In this document: one piece after another, positions 56,511 through 64,000 of the stretch
Layout of the letters: each line of letters starts with the position of its first letter
Position numbering within the stretch: the first letter of the stretch is position 1
NCBI RefSeq assembly: GCF_000283155.1
Contig: NW_004454207.1
Location: forward strand, 17,804,144 to 17,868,143
Direction of reading: 5' to 3'
DNA: 64,000 nucleotides
DNA from: Ceratotherium simum simum
Taxonomy: Eukaryota; Chordata; Mammalia; Perissodactyla; Rhinocerotidae
Program-made: the position numbers and the translations under genes
Notes under the pieces: model-generated
What the model was told of the DNA's origin: nothing
Databases searched by the model: none
Seen by the model: only the letters and a program-made list of their open reading frames with translations

Positions 56511-57849
56511 TCTCATATATAAGCCAAGTTCATGTAACAGTAGGGACAAGAACCGCATCTTATTTACCTAGTGTGGTAGAACTGGTTAACGTCACTACAC
56601 ACAGACAAGTTAAAAAGAAGCCATTTGTTAAATCTATTTGTGGAAGCAACACAGCTTCATTGTTAAAGAAATTACCATTCATATCAGACTGTAGGTGTTT
56701 GTTCTCCCATAAAACATTGGTTCTGAAAAATATTCTGATGTAGAAATAGTCATCTCTAATAGCTTCTTCTCATTACACTCTGGAGTCTTTTAATTGAAGG
56801 GATGCCAGAGTCCAGCAGTCCATTTACATTGGAAGTTCTTCCTACACCTAGAAACAGATCAGACTAAACAGGCAATAAGGTGCAACCAGAGAATCTCCAA
56901 GCAGAGCAAGACCTTAAAATTTAGCTCTCTTCCTTTTTAGCACCTGATATTTTACTATCACCAGGATTTAAAGAACATGCTTTTCTTTGAAAAGAAAAAA
57001 AAATCAAATGTTCTAAATGTAATTCTTCTATGTCTCAGTTTAGCTTCTTTACAACAAGAAACTTGCAAGAAAATATCAAGTAAGGGAAAATAGGGTATTT
57101 GTTTGGTTGGTTGGTTGGTATATGCTGATGATTAGCTGATGTTAGATATACTGCATTTTTTCTTGTATGAAAATTTATCATAGTAAGTTAAAAATTTATC
57201 TCTGTGACAGAATTAATCAAATAAAAAGTTAAAATACATTTTTAGTGGTTGGGAAAGGACTTGTAAAAAGGATTTCACATGCCTCAGCTAGGAACAGCTA
57301 AGATGAAATCTAGTTCCAGGTCTATTTTTTGTGTAGAAGGTATACGTTCTGATATGAGTGTGGCTGCATATACTGCAGCTCTCAGAAAAAACAGACAAAA
57401 AACACACTTATCGAGGGTGAGGAATTCATGCTGGGGGGAGAAAGCTACTTTTCCGTATAAAATAGAATGCAGAATAAAGGCGATCCAGGTGGTGGCAAGA
57501 TTCGCCTCCCTGCCCCCTCCTCAGGCCCTGCTGCTTGCCTCATTCAGTTGGTTCAGAGAAACCAGGAGGTTGAGGCTACATAGACAATCACGGAAACAAG
57601 ACATATTTTCAGGATGCAACCTTGCTTTATGGCAACAGATAAGAGTGACTGCACAGTGAAAACCAGCTAAACTAGAATGCTATCTGTTCCCGCCCCACCT
57701 ACAGGAACTCCACAATTAGTTGGCCAGGCAGACCATATTCATAATAAAATGAACTAAAATAAAATATAATAAAATAAGGAAGTGGCACAACATCTAGACA
57801 AAAACAGCATAAGAAAAACAAGAATACTTTTCAAATTCTATTTTTGTGT
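56511..57849. other. Unique sequence with a 126-codon frame of no recognised family
   Basis: The plus frame 57279-57659 is basic and has no recognisable domain. It ends in a moderately GC-rich patch (57480-57700). A (TTGG)n run lies at 57101-57120. Nothing supports transcription or conservation from sequence alone. Confidence 0.4.
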
Positions 57850-58690
57850 TTTTGGTTATAAAATATAGCATACTTACTGGAAAGAGGACAAAACAAGGAT
57901 GTACTGCTCAATGACTTATCATAAAACAAACATCCATGTAACTACCACCTCGTCCGAGAAATGGAATATTGTTGGACCCTGGAAGTCACCCTCATTTTCC
58001 CTCCCTATGACTATCCTTCTTTCCCCCAAAGGTCGCCGTAATCCTGACTTGTATGGTAATTACTTCCTCGTATTTCATTATAGTTTTTCAGTCTATTCAT
58101 AAATTCTTAAACACTGTAGCATAGTTTTGAAGACTTTTTTCAATTGTATTTAAATGAAATTATACAGCATATGTTATTTCATGCTCAGCATTATGTCTAT
58201 GAGGGTCATCCACATTGGAGTGTGTAGCTGTGGTTTATTTATTTTCAAGGAGTTGAATTGCTGAGTCATAGGGAATGTGCATCCTCAACTTTTGTAGATA
58301 ATGCCAGACTGTTTTCCACAGTGTTAGTGGTCAATTCATCCCCAGCAGTATATGAGAGTTCCAGATTCTGTACATTCTCATCATCTCTGGGTGTTTTCAG
58401 TCTTTTTCATTTTAGCTGTTCTGGTGAGTGACTAGTGATATCATATTGTGTTCCCATTGCATTCCCCTGATGATTAATGAGGCTTAACTTCTTTTATATG
58501 TTTATTGCCCATTATGTAATCCTGCTTTGTAAAGTACCCATTCAATTACCTTGCTCATTTTTCTATTGGGTTGTCTCTTTTTCTTAATGATTTGTAGTAG
58601 TTTTTAAAATATATTCAAGATAAGAGCCTTTGTCAGTTATAGGTATTGGAAATATCTTCTACCCCTATTTTGCTTGCCTTTCTACTCTCT
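57850..58690 (-). mobile_element. L1 LINE 3' UTR to ORF2 end
   Basis: Reverse-complement L1M: 'ccatgtaactaccacctcgt', 'cgagaaatggaatattgttg', 'gagggtcatccacattggag', 'ttgaattgctgagtcatagg', 'gatgattaatgaggcttaac', 'ataagagcctttgtcagtta'. The part at 57.85-58.0 kb matches the old 3' UTR section that lists positions for 'accagcaccca'-type text. The 67-codon frame 57899-58102 is a shadow. Confidence 0.85.
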
Positions 58691-58699
58691 TAATGCTCT

Positions 58700-59155
58700 G
58701 GGGGAATTTAGCCACAATGAAAGAAGTCTGAGTACCCTGAGACTTCCATGTTGTGTGGGAATCCAAACTAACCACCTAAAGGCTACATGGAGAGATGCTT
58801 GGCTAGCCCCAGCAATCCAGCCATTCCAGTGCAGACACCAGACATGTGAATGAAGAAGTCGTCTTAGGCATTTGAGCTCCAGTAAATTGACATGGAGAAG
58901 AATGAGGAACACAGCCATCAGCCGGAACCAAGACCTCAGACATAGGACCCGAATTTAGCCATCGCAGGCATCTCTAGCCATCTAGCCATTCGAATCACTC
59001 ACCTAAGACCCTAGTCATTGTGGAACAATAATTATCTCTCCTTGGTGGTCCCTGCCCAAATTCTTGACTCATAAAATTTTGAGCATAATAAGTGCCATCG
59101 TCTGATGCCACCCAGTTTGGGGTGGATTGTTATGCAATGATAGATAAGTGGAACA
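58700..59155 (+). mobile_element. MLT1-type LTR, 5'-truncated
   Basis: It ends with the MLT1 terminus 'tttggggtggattgttatgc', 'aatgatagataagtggaaca'. Upstream text ('cagacaccagacatgtgaat', 'gagctccagtaaattgacat', 'agccatcagccggaaccaag') fits the LTR middle. The LTR start is not recognised. The minus frame 58682-58918 is incidental. Confidence 0.8.
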
Positions 59156-60548
59156 GAAGGTTCCATGGGGGTTGATGTAGAGACAGGCTCTGAAGGACTT
59201 TAATAAGTGCAGGAGAAGAGGGGCTCTGGGAGAGAAAAACATATGAGACAAGTTGGTGAATGAAGAATAAACCTGGAGCCTTTGGGTGTCAGTGAGGTGA
59301 CCATACCAATAAGGTGGAAAGATTATCTTGGGATAAATGTGGCAAGACATTCTTCACCCTTTATTGGTTAGACAGAGAAAACAAAGAGAGACTTTGTTAG
59401 CATAACAGCACATTAAAATGAAGCTATGATAGTTGTCCATCATGGCGAGAAAAATATGATGTGACTTGTGGATGTTTCACTCTGAAGAATCTGAAGTCAC
59501 AACTCCTAGGATGGACCCAGGGCCCTGATTGAGGTCACCTTTAGAAAGGAAAAGAAAGAGAGACAAGAGAGAGAATGACCTCCTGGGTGTTTATCTGAGA
59601 AATGTCTGGTATGTACTAATGGAGGACTGAATAAGAAAAAACGTTTGTTTGTTTATTTGTTTTTATTTCCCTATTAGATTCTGAACTCAGTGTATATCTA
59701 TTATTAGCAGTTAATGGTGAGACTGTTCTCTGGAAATGAACTTCACCTACAAGCTCTACAAAATTTACCAAGTTTATGTATAGAAATTATAAAAGAACTT
59801 GAAATCATGGAACAAGGGATTAGGTGTAATTTTTGAAGCAATTGAGAACTTCTAGTTTGTTAAAAGGATTATAGGTGTATATTACAAACATAAATCTTAT
59901 GCACTCTTGGAGAGAGAAGGAAGGAAAAAGAGATGTTTCCAGAGTGTAAAACTGGGTAGAAAGATGCACTGGTGAAGTTGGCACCAGAACAAGACCAAGA
60001 ACCAGCATAAAGGGACAGCGATGATGGGACAGAGTTGCTGTTTCACTGTGTCTCATCCTTTCCATTTCTCAACCTTGAAAATTGTCTTTGAAGCCATAAG
60101 TGGAATGAGGTGGTGATTTGAAGGAAAGTGTTATGGTAACTGCATGCCCCAATTGTGAATAATAGCACAAAAAATTGTGGAGCACAAACTGGATCGTGTA
60201 TATTGAGTTTTGTTGTCAATATCTTGTATCATAGCTTATCTCATAATGCTGGCATTTTGAATTATAGTAAATAAAAACTTTCTGAACCAAGAAGACTATA
60301 TTTTTATTCTTAGTGATACATAACTTCAGGTATCTTTAGAGGAAAGGAGAACATACTGGAGTTCAATAATAAAATGTTTATTATAGTACTGAATGTGAAA
60401 ATCTCTCAGCAGTAGTTTTAAAAAATGCATGATGAGAATACATGGCCCTTCAATGCAGTAATAATAAATAAATAAATAAAGCCCAGAGGCAGAAAAGCCC
60501 AACCAGACTCTACAGTCAAGATATGACCAAAAAGATGGTTCATAAAAT
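59156..60548. other. Unique sequence with short simple repeats
   Basis: (TAAA)n at 60459-60480 and T/G-rich runs near 59643-59665. Minus frames 59069-59350 and 59820-60065 have no domain. Confidence 0.45.
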
Positions 60549-60631
60549 GGAAATTTATTGAGACTCCAGTTCCTATATGAGGAAATATATATAGGAAATA
60601 TATATAGGAACTAGAGTCTCAATAAATTTCC
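60549..60631. repeat. Long inverted repeat: 30-bp arms, 23-bp spacer
   Basis: Left arm 60549-60578 (starting 'ggaaatttattgagactcca') and right arm 60602-60631 (ending 'gagtctcaataaatttcc') are reverse complements at 29 of 30 positions, with one C/T difference. The spacer contains a tandem 13-bp unit 'ggaaatatatata' (60581-60593, 60594-60606) that runs into the right arm. No transposon was recognised. Confidence 0.97.
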
Positions 60632-61377
60632 TTTTCCTTTCAGTCCTTTTCCTTGATCAAATTAGACACCTAGACACTGATGTAGAAAAAATAAACATAT
60701 CTTTCACATTTCTTTGCTTTGCTAATTCTTTATTGTGGTATATAGATTTTGTGTACAAATGGTAAATTTTGAGCTGTTAGTCTAGTTAATTTTTGCCATT
60801 GGGGAATCTGGAGCTTCTGAAATCTGTTTACTATTTTTTCTCTTAATGTGAAAATATTATTATCAGTGAAAACGCACAGTATATCTGATATCAATACTAA
60901 TATGGGAAAATGTATAGAAAGTGTTTTGAAAACCATTATTTATGACATTAAAATAGTAGCGTTGTTGTTGGTGATGATAATAGTGTTACTAAGTATACAC
61001 AGACTTGCATGCTAAATGTCACATATTCCTAGAAGTGAAGTAGAAAAAAAATGGTCATTTTTTTCTGTTGCAAAAGGAAAATTGAGATTTTTCCCTGGCT
61101 ATAGTCTTTTAACATAGACTATTTTCTTTATAATAGTCTGGTAGTCTGTATTTATTGAGATCCACTGTGTGTAGAATTCATTTCTTGCTGTCTTGGAAAA
61201 TTGTAAAAAGTAGTAGTGAAGTTTCTGCACAGGAGGAATATATTTTCTAATGGGAATGAGAACAAACAGTTTCACATACCTAACATACATGTGAAAGTAT
61301 AAATGTGTATTAAATTATGTACATACCTCATTGTACATTTCTCACCCACACATCCACTTTTTCAGTGATTTAGCAGG
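60632..61377. other. AT-rich unique sequence
   Basis: No recognised repeat or exon. The minus frames 60730-60936 and 61099-61290 lack domains. Confidence 0.45.
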
Positions 61378-61592
61378 GGGATGGCAAACTATTGGCCAAG
61401 GGCCAAATCCAGCCAGCAGCCTGCTATTGTATGGCCCTTGCGCTAAGAATGCTTTTTTCATTTTTAAAGGGTTGTAAAAATAAAAGTAGAAACAAAGAAG
61501 AATATGCAACACAGACAGTAGGTGTCCTACAAAACCTGAAATATTTACTACCTGGCCCTTTACAGGAAAAAATTTGTTGGCCCTTGATTTAG
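61378..61592 (-). mobile_element. hAT-Charlie element (MER3-like), reverse orientation, internally deleted
   Basis: 'ggatggcaaactattggcca', 'agggccaaatccagccagca', 'catttttaaagggttgtaaa', 'aaatatttactacctggccc' and 'tttacaggaaaaaatttgtt' match the reverse complement of the family at 19.86 kb, with a longer related internal part. The 159-codon minus frame 61342-61821 begins outside and reads through it, which argues against a real gene. Confidence 0.82.
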
Positions 61593-62584
61593 AGTAGTCT
61601 ACGAAATTATGAAGTTTTGCTAAATTAGGGAGATAAGAATTGTTTGGGGTTAACGTGAGATCGAGTGCAGAATGATCTCTAACTGCACTGGACAAAACTT
61701 GAATAAAGATGCCTCTCATTTGTACTGCACTCGCCTTCAAAGCCCTTCCTGTATGAAAGGTAAAAATACATACTGAAATCATATTTATTACTACAGCAAG
61801 TTTCATGTGTTGATTCCCCACGCAGGTGCATAAATCTCTGTCATCTCTGATGGTACAGACTATTCAAGTCAAATAAGTAAATCTAGGTCTCCATTCTCCC
61901 TTTTCTATCACCAAGCTAGTTTTCAATGTTTTAGCATTCTGTTTATAAAATGTGCCCATAAGGACCTTGGGGTGCTCACTCAGCGACAGTTTAACCTATA
62001 CTCGATTCCATGGCTAATTGTGACATTACTGCTGATTGAAGTTGCTGTTGGATGTGACAAAAAAGACCTATATTTCCCCAACATTTCTTTGGTTTGTGTA
62101 CCAGAAAGCTGCCTTCTGATTCAGAGCTGCAGCTGGAATTTGCAGTGTGTGACTCAGCCATTTGGTTTATGTTCTTTCCAATGCCTTTGCGGGGAAGTAT
62201 CATTTCATTTCTGCTTCAAAAGCATTCTTTATGGGAGTTTCTACTGGTATTTTTTAAAAATTCCCTGCATCTCACTAGCACCCCAGCATCCCCCAGCAGC
62301 TCTCAGTTCTGCTATACAATATGAACTTCTCCTCTGGTTTATCATTTGAATGTGTGGGTTTGTGTTTTCATGCAGTTTCTTCAGCATTATTCCATTCCCA
62401 GTCACTGTGCACAATTTTAGGGGATGCCAAGCTTATCTAGTGGAATGGTTACCTGGGAAGTCCCATTTTAGGTGTGTGCTCATGTCTGACTCTTGGAGAA
62501 GTGATTACAATTTTTGCTCTTTGATTTTTATTCGACTTTAGTTGACCAAGTGGCCAAAAGTATGCATAAATTACATATTATACA
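61593..62584. other. Unique sequence with overlapping frames
   Basis: Three overlapping frames (61972-62349 plus, 125 codons; 62094-62324 plus; 61991-62203 minus) share one stretch. The first has a hydrophobic N-terminus and several Cys but no recognisable family. An AP-1-like TGACTCAG occurs near 62151. Confidence 0.4.
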
Positions 62585-62760
62585 TCTCTTTAAACTCTCT
62601 TGCCTTACTTTCCTCATCTGTTAAACGGGGACAGTAATAGAACCTAGCTCATAGATGTGTTGGGAGAATTAAATGAGATAATTCATGTAATTGTTTAGTT
62701 CAGTACTTGGCACAGAATAAGCACTTGATAAATGTTAATACCATTATTGTTATAATTATT
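62585..62760 (+). mobile_element. MIR SINE, 3' half
   Basis: 'cttactttcctcatctgtta', 'aacggggacagtaatagaac', 'gttgggagaattaaatgaga', 'gtacttggcacagaataagc' and 'acttgataaatgttaatacc' are clear MIR sequence. Confidence 0.93.
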
Positions 62761-62794
62761 ATCTCTTTACTCTGACAGAGTGTTCCCTAGAGTA

Positions 62795-62870
62795 TTCATT
62801 TAGTCATTCCACAGATATTTGGTGCCTACCATTCACCAGGTACTGTCTTAAACACTGGATTATCAGAAAC
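62795..62870 (-). mobile_element. L2 LINE 3'-end fragment
   Basis: 'ttagtcattccacagatatt', 'tggtgcctaccattcaccag' and 'gtactgtcttaaacactgga' read as the reversed L2 terminus. Confidence 0.85.
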
Positions 62871-64000
62871 ACTCTTTGAATCTTCACTGAAAATACAACA
62901 GGTTTGTATTGAACACAGATATGATCAGATGCCTGATAGATGCCTGAATCAGTGGTTTGGAGGACATGCCCAGGTCAGTGAGTTGATCTGAGTCTAAGTG
63001 GTTGTTCTTATCTCTAAGAGCAAACCTATAGGCTGGCCACAATTGCTTACATTGACATATTAGTAATCTCTGCACAGTCAGGCAGCCTGACTGTATTATC
63101 AGTGCACCATATTTGCTGTACTTTGGTCTCTCTCTATGTGCCACCACCTGTCCACGACCATAGAACCACCACAACAGCCTGCCACAGATACTGGGATACG
63201 CAATCCAGAGATGTGGGGCAAGGTTACCTCACACTCGCTGACACCAGAGATGGCCTCAGGAATTCCTCAGCATTCCAGAGAATCACTGCTTCTGACTTAT
63301 CAAGTTCATAGAATCTGGATGAGAAGTCACTGCATAGGTAGCCACTATAGATTTCCCTTGGCATAGCACCTTCCAGGGAATAAAACTGTACTTGTTGGTG
63401 GTTACAGTACAATCCATTAGTAAATCCTGCGGCTTCTGCTGCTGGCTATAATCCTATGAATGCCTCAGATTCCCAAATAAGACCTAAGGCAGGGAGATAA
63501 AGGCAATTGAGGAGATACTTGGCATCCTCCCATAGATATGTTGGCCTCCTTAGGAGAACCTCCACAACTACTTCTTTATGACCTTCATCATAGCTATGAT
63601 AGCTGATGGACATTCTTTGTCTACTGGAGATGCTGGCAGCCATGTTCCTGCCACAAAGAGAAACCTGAGAAGGTGGAGCCAACCCACAAACACCCAGAGC
63701 TCGTTTTTTTTTTGAATTGGGAAGAAAAGATAGACAGAGGGACTCCAGGGGCTAGTGAGTCCCTGCTTCTGACTTGAGGTTCCAGGGGATGCCCTGACTG
63801 CTGCAGTTCTCCCATTCTGTGGGTGCCCCAATATTTGTACCCCAAATCCCTATTTTGGCTTAAGCTACTTCTGGTTGTGTATCTGTGACTTGCAACTTAA
63901 AAGAGTTGTGTCTAAAACCCTCTCTATCTTTTTTAAAATCTCCACAGTGACTGAATTCTTTATTTTCTGAAACAGGTTATAAACTCTAAAATGACAATTT
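62871..64000. other. Mostly unassigned; right end LTR-like
   Basis: The stretch 63,790-63,935 ('attttggcttaagctacttc', 'tgacttgcaacttaaaagag') resembles the end of an ERVL-type LTR (GACTTGCAACCAAAAGAGTC-like). The region 63.1-63.8 kb may be the body of the same old element, but I cannot assign it. Several overlapping frames of 62-96 codons on both strands have no domains. Confidence 0.4.

Noticed and set aside
57279..57659. 126-codon plus-strand frame in a GC-richer patch
   Set aside because: No recognisable family, no clear start context or exon structure. It is within the length expected by chance in 64 kb scanned in six frames.
61342..61821. 159-codon minus-strand frame
   Set aside because: About 40% of it is a MER3-like hAT element read through. 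No recognisable domain, and competing plus frames overlap it.
61972..62349. 125-codon frame with a hydrophobic start and several cysteines, resembling a small secreted protein
   Set aside because: Two other frames of 70-76 codons overlap it in the same DNA. No signal-peptide cleavage context or family is recognisable, and the C-terminal part is low complexity.

Overview
This window is non-coding nuclear DNA from a mammal, most likely a horse-family animal (Perissodactyla, Equus type). The diagnostic signal is six copies of the tRNA-derived equine SINE ERE. Its hallmarks are a GGCCGGCC-like head, a GGTTCGGATCCC-like B box, a body that reads as 'TGTGGCGGCGTCCCA', and the tail phrase 'TTAGCTCAGGGC'. 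ERE is known from equids, so a rhinoceros or tapir is less likely but cannot be excluded by eye. No convincing protein-coding exon, RNA gene, CpG-island promoter or processed gene copy was found. The longest open frames (about 100-160 codons) lie in repeats or overlap other equally long frames, so the window is read as a gene desert or part of a very large intron.

Layout. 0-12 kb holds AT-rich unique sequence with old MIR and L2 pieces, an ERE at 5.5 kb, an MLT1 LTR at 9.0 kb inside a broken L2, and a solo LTR with recognisable termini at 11.2-11.7 kb. 12.7-18.3 kb is a long block of minus-strand L1 with two ERE insertions; it ends in a degenerate tandem repeat with a period of about 55-70 bp. 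19.6-20.5 kb has two hAT DNA transposons followed directly by a long non-ERE tRNA SINE. 21-31 kb is mostly unique sequence with scattered ancient repeats. 32-35.3 kb is a plus-strand L1 with decayed ORF1 and ORF2 and an internal deletion, interrupted by an ERE. 36-48 kb mixes L2, MIR, MLT1 and LTR-like fragments, a younger L1 tail at 43 kb and an L1 3' end at 46.4-47.7 kb. 49-52.5 kb is a nested L1/ERE complex containing a 100-N assembly gap. 52.5-64 kb is largely unique sequence with L1, MER20, MLT1, MIR and L2 fragments and a striking 30-bp-arm hairpin at 60.6 kb.

Most noteworthy observations. (1) The gap at 51,845-51,944 is flanked by an exact 92-bp duplication inside what is otherwise one ERE bounded by a 12-bp target-site duplication, which points to a false duplication or misjoin. 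(2) The ERE at 50.67 kb has its A-box region replaced by an insertion whose first 34 bases are an exact copy of sequence 1.7 kb upstream, a templated-insertion signature. (3) There is a near-perfect 30-bp inverted repeat at 60,549-60,631. (4) A second SINE type at 20.06-20.50 kb has a tail resembling RTE/AfroSINE-type ends, unlike the L1-type ERE tails. Repeat family names come from memory of consensus sequences, not from a search, and boundaries of old repeats are approximate.
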